A stretch of DNA of 64,000 bases, from positions 17,563,186 through 17,627,185 of the forward strand of contig NC_079332.1 of NCBI RefSeq assembly GCF_029931775.1, read 5' to 3'. The translations under genes and the position numbers were made by a program. Positions 10,538 through 23,400 of this stretch are shown in pieces. Under the pieces are notes generated by a model, which was not told the DNA's origin, ran no database searches, and saw only the letters and a program-made list of their open reading frames with translations. The stretch's first letter is position 1; each line of letters starts with the position of its first letter. Source of the DNA: Euleptes europaea. Lineage: Eukaryota > Chordata > Lepidosauria > Squamata > Sphaerodactylidae.

Positions 10538-10966
10538 TATGCCAGCCCCAACCTGGGTGGCCCAGGCGGGCCCAATCTCGTCAGATCTTGGAAGCTAAGC
10601 AGGGTCGGTCCTGGTTCGTATTTGGATGGGAGACCACCAAGGAAGGGTTGCTATCCAGAGGCAAACCACCTCTGTTTGTCCCTCTGCCTGACCAGGATGG
10701 CCCAGGCTAGTTCGATCTCATCCAGTCTCAAAAGCTAAGCAGGGTTGGTACTGGTTAGTACCTGCATGGGCGACCACCAAGGAAGTCTAGCATTGCTACT
10801 CAGAGGCAGGCAATGGCAAACCACCTCTATATGTCTTCTGCCCTCACCTAGATGGTCCAGGCTAGCCTGATCTCATCAGTTCTCAGGAGCTAAGCAAGGT
10901 AGGCCCTGGTTAGTATTTGGATGAGAGACTGCCTAGGAAGTCCAGGGTTGCTAGATCATTTACATG
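10538..10966 (+). mobile_element. three head-to-tail 5S-rRNA-derived SINE units
   Basis: Three successive units (about 10538-10682, 10685-10838, 10839-10966) each carry the 5S internal promoter: AGCTAAGCAGGGT-like box A and a TTGGATGGGAGACC-like box C, then GGCAAACCACCTCT in the first two. None keeps the usual CATGAAAACCCC / GTCGGCTGCGACTTG tail. This is not a 5S gene, because only the first 100 or so bases resemble 5S rRNA. Confidence 0.85.
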
Positions 10967-11075
10967 GTATGTCAACTGTGCTAAGATGTCTGTGTATTGT
11001 AGACGTATATAATTTTTAAAGAGAAGAAGCGATGCCATGTTTTTATCCAAAAGAAACCAGAGAGAGGGGAAACTG

Positions 11076-11335
11076 CTGTGGTGTAGTGGTTAAGAGCGGT
11101 GGTTTGGAGCAGTGGACTCTGATCTGGAGAACCGGGTTGGTTTCCCCACTCCTTACACATGAAGCCAGCTGGGTGATCTTGGGCTAGTCACAGTGACCTT
11201 GGGCTAGACCCACCTACCTCACAGGGGGTCTGTTGTGGGGAGGGGAAGGGAAGGTGATTGTAAGCCGGTTTGATTCTGCCATAAGTGGTAGAGAAAGCCG
11301 GCATATAAAAACCAACTCTTCTCTCCATCTTCTAC
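11076..11335 (+). mobile_element. Sauria-type tRNA SINE
   Basis: TGGTGTAGTGGTTAAGAGC head, GGGTTGGTTTCCCC B-box region, CACCTACCTCACAGGG tail motif and an AACCAACTCTTCTC end. A short internal duplication of CTTGGGCTAG occurs at 11177-11205. Confidence 0.85.
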
Positions 11336-11755
11336 TTCTATTATCAATACTTTTAAGTTTCCAAGAAACAGTGTTGGATTCCTCACCTTATTACCAAATA
11401 CATTTTGTTTCAGTCTAACTTGAACTATGCATGACTTACTTCTGAGTACGAATGCCTGGGACCAGGCTTTGACACATAACGGATGGCTCCTCAGCCGACT
11501 GTTAACCCAACTTTCTAATAAAAACCTCCATGACCTTACAGCCAACGGGTGCCCTTCCAGAATGCTTCTTCTGTTCCTCTAAAGCTGATCTGAGTTCGAC
11601 GCCCCACCAAAAAGGACAGAAGGATTCTGCCCTGCCTGAAGGCTTCCCCGTCTCCTCCACCTTCCTCTTTTTCCTTCAGTATTCAACCCTGTCGCAGCTG
11701 AAGCTGGCCGTTGGAAGTCTTGGAACCCCCTGGGCTTTGCTCAGTCTGGACAGCA
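11336..11755. other. intergenic sequence, nothing recognised
   Basis: No convincing coding sequence or named repeat. The open frames here are short and unlike known proteins. Confidence 0.5.
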
Positions 11756-12178
11756 ACAGGAAGGTGTCGTGGTTAAGAAAGCTCATACCCTACCAGAAAA
11801 TATTTTTGTTAGTCTTTAAGGTGCTACTGGACTCTTGCCCTTTGTGGTTAAGAGCGGCAGACTATAAGCCGGAGAACCGGATTCGATTCCCACTCCTCCA
11901 CATGACTGGCGGACTCTAAACTAGAGAACCGGGTTTGATTCCCTGCTTCTCCCCTTGAGCAGCAGACTCTAATCTGGTGAACCGGGTTTGATTCCCCACT
12001 TCTACACATGAATCCTGCTGGGTGACCCTGGGCAAGTCGCAGTTCTCTCTCAACTCTCTCAGCCCCACCTACCTCACAGGGTGTCTGTTGTGGGGAGAGG
12101 AAAGGATTGTGATGGTAAACCGGTTTGATTCTCCTTAAAGGGTAGAAAGTTGGCATATAAAAACCAATTCTTCTTCTA
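11756..12178 (+). mobile_element. Sauria-type SINE with repeated B-box segment, split by a retroposed fragment
   Basis: The head GTGTCGTGGTTAAGA is interrupted by 65 bases (11779-11843) of the palindromic repeat family, flanked by GTGGTTAAGA on both sides (11769-11778, 11844-11853). Downstream, the segment GAGAACCGG..GATTCCC..CTCC occurs three times (around 11872, 11926 and 11977) before one normal tail ending in CTTCTTCT. Confidence 0.83.
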
Positions 12179-12619
12179 AGTAACTTTTTTTAAGAGAGAA
12201 GAAAATCAGGTCCCATCCTGCCTCTCTTCTCCACCTGCCTTTGGTTTTCAGCCGGGAATCCCAGGATAGTTGTGATAAGCATTCCCCAGCTGGCTCTCCT
12301 ATCTGAATCTCCACATCTTTTAAATGTGACTGAGCAGCCCAAGTGTAAAACCTGCTTGCCCATCATTTTCCTCATCCCATTCTCTCCAGGCCAAAGAGAA
12401 GGTCAGGACAGAGGCCTCACAAAAACCCCTTTCCCCACTACCAACCCATCTCCATCCCTCTCTAATTTCAGGCAAAGCAGTAAGACCAGGCAATTCCCTC
12501 GCAGCTCCAAAAACCTCTGGAGCGATGTGGAGTGGCTGCAGTGTCAGAGTGAGAGCTGGAAAATCCCAGTTCAAATCCCCACCTGTGCCAGGAAGGCTCG
12601 ATGTGGGTGACCTGTGGGC
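12179..12619. other. intergenic sequence, nothing recognised
   Basis: No coding block or named repeat could be supported. Confidence 0.5.
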
Positions 12620-12920
12620 CAACATGGTGTAGTGGTTAAGAGCAGCAGACTCTGATCTGGAGAAGCGGGTTTGATTCCCCACTCCTCCACATGAGTGGCG
12701 GACTCTAATCTGGTGAACCAGGTTGGTTTCCCCACACCTACACATATAGCCTGCTGGGTGACCTTGGGCTAGTCACAGTTCTCTTCGAGCTCTCTCAGCC
12801 TCATCTACCTCACAAGGTGTCTGTTGTGGGGAGAGGAAGGGAAGGTGATTGTAAACCAGTTTGATTCTTCCTTTAAAAGGTAGAGAAAACTGACATATAA
12901 AAACCAATTCTTCTTCTCTC
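12620..12920 (+). mobile_element. Sauria-type tRNA SINE
   Basis: Full length, with two CTCTAATCTGGTGAACC-type segments and a TTCTTCTTCTC end. It is followed at 12921-13018 by the tail half of a second SINE (TACCTCACAGGATTGTTGTG, AATGAATAAATAAA), the classic Sauria SINE 3' end. Confidence 0.86.
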
Positions 12921-13018
12921 CGGCTAACCTACCTCACAGGATTGTTGTGATGATAAAATGGAGGAGAGAATGATGTAAGCTTGGAGGGAAAGGTGGAGTG
13001 TGAATGAATAAATAAAAC

Positions 13019-13316
13019 TCTGGGTCTCTAGTCAGTTTGGATACCCAACTGGATGTGGTAGAGAGATGTGGTGCTTGGAGATCAACTATGCTTCCTTATG
13101 CTGAGGAGGGGATCCAACCACCTCTGAATTTCCCTTTTCCCATCACACTGCCCCAGTCCAAAATAAAAGAATTTGCTTGGACAACGTTAAAATAAAACCT
13201 ACGCAGGTGTTCCAGAACAAACACTCCCTTGAATACAGAACCGGATTAATTCGAGGCAGAACATGGCTCACCCAGGTGGCAGAGGAGATCCAACTGTGAC
13301 CTCATCAACTCAAGAG
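13019..13316. other. intergenic sequence, nothing recognised
   Basis: About 300 bases with no supported gene or repeat. Confidence 0.5.
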
Positions 13317-16300
13317 GGAGCCAGCGTGGTGCACTGGTTAAGAGCGGTGGTTTGGAGCGGTGGGCTCTGATCTCGAGAACCGGGCTTGATTCCCTACTCC
13401 TCCACGATACTGATACTGCCTGGCACAGCCCAGAAAGTATTAAAAGGGACTATACAGCTTTGGGTAAAAAGGTGAATGAACTGGGAGCACGGTTCTTCCT
13501 GTAGTAGGCTGTGGATTGGGAAGAGAACGAAAAATTCTGGAAATAAATGAGTGGCTGCGTCGATGGTGTCGCCAGGAAAGGTTTGGTTTTTTGGACCATG
13601 GCTTATGCTACCTGGATAATGCTCTTCTATCGGGAGATGGTTTGCACCTCTCAAAGGTGGGTAAAAATGTGTTTGGCCACAGCCTTGCAAGCCTGATAAG
13701 GAGGGCTTTAAACTAAATCTTCCGGGGGAGCGAGACGTAAATTTAAAGCCTCAATTGAGGACAGTAACTGCAAATATAGATATGAACAATTTGCAGAGGG
13801 TAGCACATACGCAAGGAAAGACAGTTCAGAAACATAACAATGGGAGGGAGACAATCTTAAATGAGCTGCCAAGAAGAAGGACCTGTGGTCTAAGGTGTCT
13901 CTACACTAATGCACAGAGCACGGGAAATAAGCAAGATGAACTAGAACTTTTAATAGCAAAAAGCAAATATGATATAATAGGCATTACGGAAACCTGGTGG
14001 GACGAGTCTCGTGATTGGAATGTATTAATTGAAGGGTATAACCTATTTTGGAGAAATAGACCAAATCGGAAGGGGGGAGGGGTAGCATTATACATTAGGG
14101 ATGATTATACCTGCAAGGAGATCCAGGACTTAAACGCTGGAACCCAGCTTGAAACCATCTGGGTAAAAATTAAGGGAGAGAAAAATAGTGATGTCATTGT
14201 GGGGGTATATTATAGACCCTGAAGCCAAACTGAAGAGTTAGATTATGCTTTCCTGGAACAGATGTCCAAACATTCAAAAAAGAAAGATGTAGTAATGGGA
14301 GATTTCAATTATCCTGACATCTGTTGGAAGGCTAACTCTGCCAAAACAACTAGGTCCGACAAATTCCTCACTTCCCTTGCAGACAACTTCATAGTCCAAA
14401 AAGTGGAAGAAGCGACAAGGGGAACAGCCATTTTGGATCTGATCTTAACCAGTTATGATGACGGTTTATGGGGTAGAAGGAGTGGGATCTTTAGGTGGGA
14501 GTGACCATGTTCTCCTGGAGTTTGTTATACAGCAGAAAGGAGAAGCAAGAAATAGTCAAACATGTACTCTAGACTTTAAGAAAGCTGATTTCAATAAATT
14601 TAGGGTACTACTGGGTGTGATTCCGTGGGTGAGAATATTGAATGAGAAGGGAGTACATGAAGGATGGGAAATTCTTAAAAGGGAGATATTGAAGGCGCAA
14701 TTTCAATCAATTCCCACAAGGAGAAAAAGAGGTAGAGGTTTGAAGAAACCAGGGTGGATGACTAAAGAACTTTTGGTTGAGATAGGATTTAAGAAGGGCA
14801 TGTACAAGAAATGGAAAAAGGGAGAAATCAACAAAGAGAATTCAAACAAGTAGCCAGCACGTGTAGGGAGAAAGTCAGGAAGGCTAAAGCGCAGAATGAG
14901 CTCCGGCTAGCCAGGAAAGTTACAAACAACAAAAAAGGGTTTTTTGGTTATGTCCATAACAAAAGGAAGATCAAGGTAATGATCGGGTCATTGCGTGGAG
15001 AGGATGGTGAGTTATTAACAGGGGAGGCAGAAAAGGCAGAATTACTTAACTCCTTTTTTGTATCAGTCTTCTCCCAAAAGGGGAATAGTGCTCGGGAATA
15101 ATGGAGCAGAGGATGTAATAGGGGAATTACAGCATAGTACAGACACTGAGATAGTACGGGATTACTTGGCTACTCTTAATGAATTCAAGTCTCCAGGGCC
15201 AGACAAACTGAATCCAAGGGTGTTAAAAGAACTGGCCGAAGTTATTTCAGAACCACTGGCAATAATCTTTGAGAATTCATGGAGAACAGGAGAGGTTCCA
15301 GCAGACTGGAGGAGGGCTAATGTGGTCCCCATCTTTAAAAAGGGGGGAAAAGAAACCCCAAACAATTATCGCCCAGTCAGCCTGACATCAATACCAGCTA
15401 AAAAACTTGAGCAGATAATTAAACAGACGGTCTGTAAGCACTTGGAAAGAAATTCCGTGATCACTGACAGTCAACATGGGTTTCTCAAAAACAGGTCATG
15501 CCAAACTAATCTCATATCTTTTTTCGAAAGAGTGACAAGTATGGTAGATGAAGGGAATGCTGTAGATGTAGGGTACATTGATTTCAGTAAAGCCTTTGAT
15601 AAAGTCCCCCATGATCTTCTTGAAACAACGCTAGTAAAATGCAGGCTGGACACGGCTACTGTTAGGTGGATTGGTAATTGGTTGACCAACCGAACCCAAA
15701 GGGTGCTCATTAATGGCACAACTTCATCCTGGAGAGGAGTGACCAGTGGGGTGCCACAGGGGTCTGTCCTGGGACCAGTACTATTTAATATTTTTATAAA
15801 TGACTTGGATGATGGAATAGAGAGCATGCTAATCAAATTTGCAGATAACATCAAGTTAGGAGGGGTAGTTAATACTCCGGAGGGTAGGGTCAGAGTTCAG
15901 AATGACCTCGATAGACTGGAGAGCTGGGCCATATGGATTTCAATAGGGAGAAGTATAAAGTACTTCACCTAGGCAGAAACAACATAAGGCACAGGTACAG
16001 GATGGGAGATAGTTGGTTTGACAACAGTACATGTGAAAGAGATCTGGGAGTCTTAGTGGACCACAAGCTGAACGTGAGTCAACAGTGTGATGTGGTGGCT
16101 AAGAAGGCCAATGCAATTCTGGGCTGCATCAATAGGAGTACTGTGTCTAGATCAAGGGAAGTAATACTGACACTGTATTCTGCATTGGTCAGACCTCACT
16201 TGGAATACTGTGTCCAGTTTTGGGCTCCAAAATTTAAGAAGGATGTTGACAAGTTGGAGCGTGTCCAGAGGAGGGTGACCAGAATGGTCAAAGGTCTGGA

Positions 16301-17003
16301 ATCCATGCCCTATGAGGAGAGACTTAGGGAGTTGGGTTTGTTTTGTTTGGAGAAGAGAAGGTTGAGGGGAGACATGATAGCCATGTTTAAATATTGGAAG
16401 GGATGTCATGTTGATGAGTGAACTAGCTTGTTCTCTGTTGCTCCAGAGACTAGAACATGGAGTAATGGATTTAAACTAATAGAAAAGCAATTCCACCTAA
16501 ACATTAGTAAGAACTTTCTGACAGTGAGGGCTGTTCGACGGTGGAATGCGCTGCCTCGGAAGGTGGTGGAGTCCCCGTCTTTGGAGGTCTTTAAGCCGAG
16601 GCTAGATGGCCATCTGTCGGGAGTGCTTTGATTGTGGGATCCTGCATGGCTGGGGGAGGGTTGGGGTCACTGGGGTTGTGGGGGGAGGTAGTTGTTAATT
16701 TCCTGCATTGTGCAGGGGGTTGGACTAGATGACCCGGGTGGTCCCTTCCAACTCTATGATTCTATGATTCTACATGAGCGGCGGAGGCTAATCTGGTGAA
16801 CTGGATTTGATTCCCCACTCCTCCACATGAAACCAGCTGGGTGGCCTTGGGCTTGTCACAGCTCTCTTAGAGCTCTCTCAGCCGCACCTACCTCCCAGGG
16901 TATCTGCTGTGGGGAGGGGAACAGAAGGTGATTGTAAGCCGGTTTGAGTCTCCCTTAAGTGGTAGAGAAAGTGAGCATATAAAAACCAACTCTTCTTCTC
17001 TTG
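13317..17003 (+). mobile_element. Sauria-type SINE interrupted by a CR1 LINE
   Basis: The 5' part (13317-13405) ends CTACTCCTCCAC and the 3' part (16772-17003) resumes ATGAGCGGCGGAGGCTAATC, which is the uninterrupted SINE consensus seen at 12620-12920. The 3.4-kb CR1 lies exactly between them. Confidence 0.9.
13406..16771 (+). mobile_element. CR1 LINE, long 5'-truncated copy
   Basis: It starts inside ORF1: the frame ending at 13716 keeps the GDGLHLSKVGKNVF motif of the CR1 ORF1 esterase domain. ORF2 follows. The endonuclease is in 13755-14222 (GITETWWDE, GGGVALYIRDDY) with a stop at 14220-14222. The reverse transcriptase is in 15058-15972 ([50 protein letters not shown]). The C-terminal block is in 15933-16631. 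At least three frameshifts and internal stops split ORF2. The catalytic FADD box reads FADN here, while the CR1 at 44818-46005 keeps FADD. The 3' end carries the CR1 octamer repeat TGATTCTATGATTCTA. The copy is dead but fairly young. Confidence 0.95.
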
Positions 17004-17227
17004 ATGGGTCCTGGTCTGTTTGCCACAATAGGACAGTTGAGATCTGCTCTTTGCCACGCTAGCTGACCCCGCCCAGGCCACGGAGAAGGTGGGGTGACGT
17101 CATGAGCGGGAAGCACTCAACACAACTGCCAGTGGGCCCTCCGGGAACCTGGCCCAGATTCCCTGCTCAAGAGGGTGTTCGTGAGCAGCCACTGAGAGGC
17201 AGGCGAGAGTCCCAGTTTAAACAATTG

Positions 17228-17233
17228 TTTATT
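17228..17233 (-). terminator. polyadenylation signal of ECI1
   Basis: TTTATT on the plus strand is AATAAA on the minus strand, about 200 bases beyond the ECI1 stop codon at 17431-17433. This is a normal distance for a short 3' UTR. Confidence 0.7.
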
Positions 17234-17430
17234 GGCCATTCACACACTGTAAAACTAACTCTCTCAGAGGAGAACGAATACCTGACCGGCACAGAGGGGC
17301 CCGGCCTCCCCCTCTTTGGGATCCAAAGTCCGTGTAAAAGGCACCAGGGGTAGAAAGAGGCACTGAGGTTTCCGGACCAGCAGCGCCGGAGTGGTTCGAC
17401 GCCAGCCTGCCCGGTGGCTCCCGGCTTAGC

Positions 17431-20400
17431 TTAGGCTTTCCTCTGCTTCAGCATCTCAATGTACATCTGGAGGGACTTCTGGATGGAGTCCCTGGAGATG
17501 AAGCTGACGAAGTTCTGGACGTCGGCATCCCGATGCTTCAGCAGGCGCTCCACGGCCTCCTTCCGCATCATGGACTTGGTGATCTGGCGGGCGTGATCTA
17601 GGTGGCAGAGAGAGAAAGCCGATTGGATCAAGCAGGGGGTGAGGGAGGGCAGCCCCATCCTCCCACCCCGTAGCCTCCTGGTTGGCAACTGAAGGTGGAG
17701 GGAGAAACATCCCTCCAGGGGGCAAGGCTTGGCCCAGCGGCCTCCAATTGCCGATCCCTGACCTGACCCAAAGCCTGATCCATGGCTTCTCTAAATCCCA
17801 GCTCCGGGGATTGAAGCTAACTGGGCCGGACGCCCTCATTCATAGAATCATAGAGCTGGAAGGGACCACAGGGTCATCTAGTCCAACCCCCTACACAATG
17901 CAGGACACTCACAACTACCACACCCCCACACACCCCTACTCCATGCCCAGAAGATGGCCAAGATGCCCTCCCTCTCAGGATCTGCCTAAGGTAATAGAAT
18001 CAGCATTGCTGACAGATGGCCATCTAGCCTCTGCTTAACAACCTTCCCTTCCCCCCTCCTCTGCTTACAAGGGCTGCCCTCCTCACTCTCCATCTGCACC
18101 TGCTATAGATACCTACAGGGAGCAGGAGGAGAAGCCAGAACCCCCGAGTGGGTTGTGGGGGACATGAGAGGGATGCAATGGAATGGCTCTCCTCAACACC
18201 CTTTAGAGGGGAAACACATGAAGCCGCCTTACACTGAATCAGACCCCCCTGGGTCCATCAAAGACAGTTTACTGACTATCTACTCCGACCGGCAGCAGCT
18301 CTCCAAGGCCCCAGGCAGAGGTCTTTCACATCACCTCCTTGCCTAGTCCCTTTAACTGGAGATGCTGCGGGGGATTGAACCTGGGACCTTCTGCATGCCA
18401 AGCAGAGGCTCTGCCATTGAGCCACGGCCCCTCCCCTCACTGAGCCACATGGCAAGGGCTGCTCCTGCGGCACTCCCCAAGACACTCTAGGGGCTGCAAA
18501 GGGGGTCCAACACAGAGCCCCTCCTGCAGCTTTTGCTGGTGCCGCCCCCCTCCCCCAGCGAGTAGACTCGTACTCGGCTCTCCAGATGAGCCCTCGCTCC
18601 ACGGCCGTTTGCCTTGGGGTTCAGAGGCACATCGTGGGGCAGGGGCAGGATCTCTTGTACTTTCTCACCTGGAGTGGCCAGCCACTGGGCCATCACCTGA
18701 GTTGCCGCGTCCTGGATCTTCTCTTCGGGCACCAGCTGATCCACGAGGCCAACCTTGAGGGCGTTGGGGGCAGGATAGAGGAGGCCGAGCTGCAGGGATC
18801 TCTCCGTGGCCCTGTGGCCGATGGTGCTGACCATTGCGTCTTTGAACCTGGCCACAAGGGACAAACACTCAGGCAGAAGGCACAGCGCCAGCTGGCCAGT
18901 CTGCACGTGACCCTCACCCAAAACCCCCGCCACCACCCTCTAGCTGCTCCTCCCCCGCTGCCCACATGCCTCCCTCACCAGAAAGGTGCAACGATTCCCA
19001 GCTGCGTCTCATTCAGACCGATGCAGTACTTGGGGTTATCGGCCATGAGCCTGTAGTCGCACGAGAGGGCTAACAGGCAGCCGCCGGCAGGGCTGGAACC
19101 CTAGGAGGAGGGAGCAGAGAACACGGGGTCTGCTTGGCCCCAGACAGCAGCTCTACAGCCTGCACTCTCAATGCTTCTCCCCCCACCCCGGTTCATCTTT
19201 CTTTAAAACATATTCATTGACATAAAATGCTCTTGCATTCTTGAGGCAGCTTGTTCTTTAAGTGCAAAGCAAGCTGGCTCTGAATGCAGAAGGAGAAGAA
19301 GGGTTGGTTTTTCTATGCAGACTTTCTCTACCACTTAAGGAAGAATCAAACTGGCAAACTGGCTTAAGGAAGAATCAAACTGGCCTTCCCTTCCCCTCCC
19401 AACAGACACCCAGTGAGGGAGGTGGGGCTGAGAGAACTCTAAGAGAGCGGTGACTAGCCCAAGCTCACCCAGCTGGCTTAAGAACATAAGAACATAAGAA
19501 AGGCCCTGCTGGATGAGACCCAGGCCCATCAAGTCCAGCAGTCCGTTCACACAGTGGCCTACCAGGTGCCTCTAGGAAGCCCACAGACAAGACAACTGCA
19601 GCAGCACCATCCTGCCTGTGTTCCACAGCACCTAAGGTAATAGGTATGCTCCTCTGATCCTGGAGATAATAGGTATGCATCATGACTACTATCCATTTGG
19701 ACTAGTAGCCATGAATACCCCTTTCCTCCATGAACATGTGGAGGAGTGGTGAAACCAATCAAGTTCACCAGATTAGCATCCACTAATCAAACCCGGTTCT
19801 CCAGATCAGAGTCCACTGCTCTTAACCACTACTCCACGCTGGCTCCATGCAAGGTCCTGTGGGACAGAGTCCATGACACGCTGGCCAAATATTTACGCAA
19901 AGCAGTATCAGACTCCTGAGTTGAGAGCGAGCCCCTGCTGTTCTTCTAGCTGGACGGCAGGGGAAAGCTTTAAAAATAAAATGATGACAACTAATTTGGA
20001 TGTTGTATTTTCAAGGCCTCACTGGCAAACAGGTGGCCCCAACCCTTCGACATCACCGTCTCCTTGTTGAATGCAAGGAAGCCTGATCACTTAAAGGCTC
20101 ACACACCATTTGCCATGGAGGTCACCTTGCATGTCTTCTGCCATTTAAATGCAGGTTGCTTTTGGTCATCCCCATACACAGGGACACCCCCCCCCCCATT
20201 CCCACAGCATCCTACAGCTATTCCAGTATTTCAGCTAAATTAGGAGGTGGTCCTCCCTGCCTGGGCAGCCCAGTGAGCCAAGGACAGATCCCAGTGGGAG
20301 GGGGCCGGACACAAAGAAAGAGAACTTGCATTGACTGCCGCCACCGTCACCAGACTGGATCTGTACAGCTTCAGCCACAACTCCTGCACGGCCTTCCAGA

Positions 20401-23400
20401 ACTCGGCATAGTGCTCCGGGCTTTTGCCGTGCATCTCGGTAATGTCCAGCCCCGCCGAGAAGATCTGGGGGACAGCCTGGGAAGAGGGAAGGGAAAGTGT
20501 CTCAGGCCGTCTCCCAGAACATCGCACAATGGAAAGCCCTACAGGTTGTACAAGCCCTGGGGGAAGGAGAGACCTGCCGGTATTCCATAAGAAAAGCCCT
20601 GCTGGATCAGACCCAGGAGGCCCATCAAGTCCAGCAGTCTGTCCACACAGTGGCCGCCCAGGTGCCTCTAGGAAGCAATGCTGATTCTATAACCTCAGGC
20701 AGATCATGAGAGGGAGGGCATCTTGGCCATCTTCTGGGCATGGAGTAGGGGTCGCTGGGGGAAGGTAGTTGTGAATTTCCTGCATTGTGCAGGGGGTTGG
20801 ACTAGATGACCCTGGTGGTACCTTCCAACTCTATGATTCTAAGCCCACAAGCAAGACGACTGCAGCAGCATTTATCCTGCCTGTGTTCCACAGCACCCCA
20901 TATAATAGGCCTGCTCCTCTGATTCTGGAGAGAATAGATATGCATCATGACTAGTGTCTATTTTACCTCCCCCAAAGAATGCTGTATCATCTGCACAGCT
21001 CACACACGTGCCACTAAGCGGGGGAAAGGCCGCCTTTGCCTGTAAGGCAAGGGCCACACTTCCTTAAACCTGGGCCAAACACAGAACCAAACAGGGGCAC
21101 CAGAAGACAAAAAATTCCTTCCTGGCCCTGAGACTTGAAGCAAGGTCTGTCCGTTGAACCGCCCAGAATTGTGGAATATGATGCTGTGCTAGCAGATTGC
21201 TTCTGCAGTTGCATATCAGGGGCAACAGAGACGACAGATCACCTGATTCTATTCTCTGATCAACGGATTGCACCCAGGACCATCTGGATTGCCTCTCTTT
21301 TATCTAGCTATAGGCCGTGGGTTGTATCACTACTGCTAGCAGACTCTGGCCCAGAAATAACTAGATGTGTTGCAAAATGACTGGCAATAGTAGTTTCTTT
21401 AAAGATCCATTACAATGATTTTATTGCTGATTATATACGAATTGGTTGGGTCTATGTATTTATTTTCTGATGCGCTAAATGAAGGTATTATCTATTTCAT
21501 TGTTTATATTTGCAATAGCATTTGTAATATTATAATGTTTTAAGTCTTTTAAGATTTTATCATGTTTTAACTTTTATGTATTCTTCATGCTCAAGATCTT
21601 TGGTCATATGAGATTAATAATAAAGGAAAGGAAGGGATGTTGTTGTACTCGTACTGCCGACTAAAACGGCCCCCCACCTGAAAGCATCACTCACTAGAGG
21701 TGCTAATGCTCTGCACAGCCCAACCCTTAAGCTTTTAATTAGTTCAACTATGCCCTGACCTGGATGGCCCAGGCTAGCCTGATCTCGTCAGATCTCAGAA
21801 GCTAAGGTCAGCCCTGGCTAGTATTTGGATGGGAGACCAAGGAATACCAGGGTTGCTGTGCAGAGGAAGGCACTGGCAAACCACCTGTTAGTCTCTTGCC
21901 ATGAAAACCCCAAAAAGGGGTCGCCATAAGTCGGCTGCGACTTGGGCACTTTACACACACACATGCCTGCAACACTTTCCAATCGGATCTGCTTCCCCCG
22001 TTTCATCCTACACTTTCTCAGGTAAGATTTTAAATTAATCCAAGCTGCTTAGCAGCCAACAGTTGGGAGAAGTCCTCATCCGTTTGCAGCTGAGTGCTGT
22101 TTTAACCCGCCTCTTTCGTAACACACCACCGCCAGGAAACCTTTCTCGTTTGTAGTCTTAATACAGTAGAAATCTAACAAAACACAGACTCAAGAAACCT
22201 TACAGTGGAATCAGTTCTGTTACGCTCTAAGGGGCCGTGGAACCCCTTGTTTCATTTTGAAGCTACTAATAATTAGCTTGCCCTGACCTGGATAGCCCAG
22301 GCTGGCCCAACCTCGTCAGATCTCAGAAGCTAAGCAGGGTTGGCCCCGGTCAGTACTTGGATGGGAGACCACCAAGGAAGTCTGGGATCGCTACGCAGAG
22401 CCAGGCAATGGCAAACCACCTCTGAACGTCTCTTGCCTTGAACACCCCAAGGGGTCACCGTAAATCAACTGCGACTTGACAGCAAAAATAAATAATAATA
22501 ATAATAAGAGTTGGTTTTTATATGCCGACTTTCTCTACCACTTAATGGAGACTCAAACCGGCTTACAATCACCTTCCGTTCCCCTCCCCACAACAGACAC
22601 CCTGTGAGGTAGGTGGGGCTGAGAGAGTTCCAACAGAGCTGTAACTTGCCCAAGGTCACCCAGCTGGCTTCGTGTGGAGGAGTGGGGAAACAAATCCAGT
22701 TCACCAGATTATCCTCCGCTGCTCATGTGGAGGAGTGGGGAATTGAACCCGGTTCTCCAGATCAGCACCACTCCAAACCACCGCTCTTAACCACTACACC
22801 ATGCTGCAAAGGATGCTAGGTTATTGGGGGTGATGAATTTCCAAAGCACTTATGATTTTAGGCTCGTCCTTGAGTCAGATCCCACCAAGAGCAATTCATT
22901 TGTCTTGCCTCTTTGGCACGTTAAACAGAAAACGATTCCTTTCCTATCACTGTATGAACCACTCTCCTCAGCGGCAGCCTTCCCAGTGGCGCAAAGAATC
23001 AAATGAAGGCAGCAGGCCGAGCAGCAGCAGCAGGGAAGCCGCCGTTTCCAGAGGCTGCGGCCAGTGCGAAAGAGCCCAGTTCCCATCTCGAATCCGTACC
23101 GAGGTCAGGATGACCCCCCGGCAGGCCTTGTCGTTCTCCAGCTTCTCCAGGCTTATCGAGAACTCCGTTAGCAGCTCCAGGCTCAGGCTGTTCACGGGGG
23201 GGCTCTTCAGCTTCATCACGGCGACCCCTAAGCGACACACCCACACGTCAGCAGGAGAGACTAACAGAAAAGACACTTTTTTTGCAAAAAAAACACAAAC
23301 CCCACTCCTGGCCACACGGCACTTTTGCGGTCAGAGCCTTCCTTGCCGCCTGAAATTCTACGTCCTTACGTAGGATGGCCACCAACACCTTTTCTGGTGC

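Noticed and set aside
10538-10966. 5S rRNA genes
   Set aside because: Only the 5' promoter-bearing part resembles 5S rRNA, the sequence diverges downstream, and identical-head elements with a foreign tail occur elsewhere in the window.
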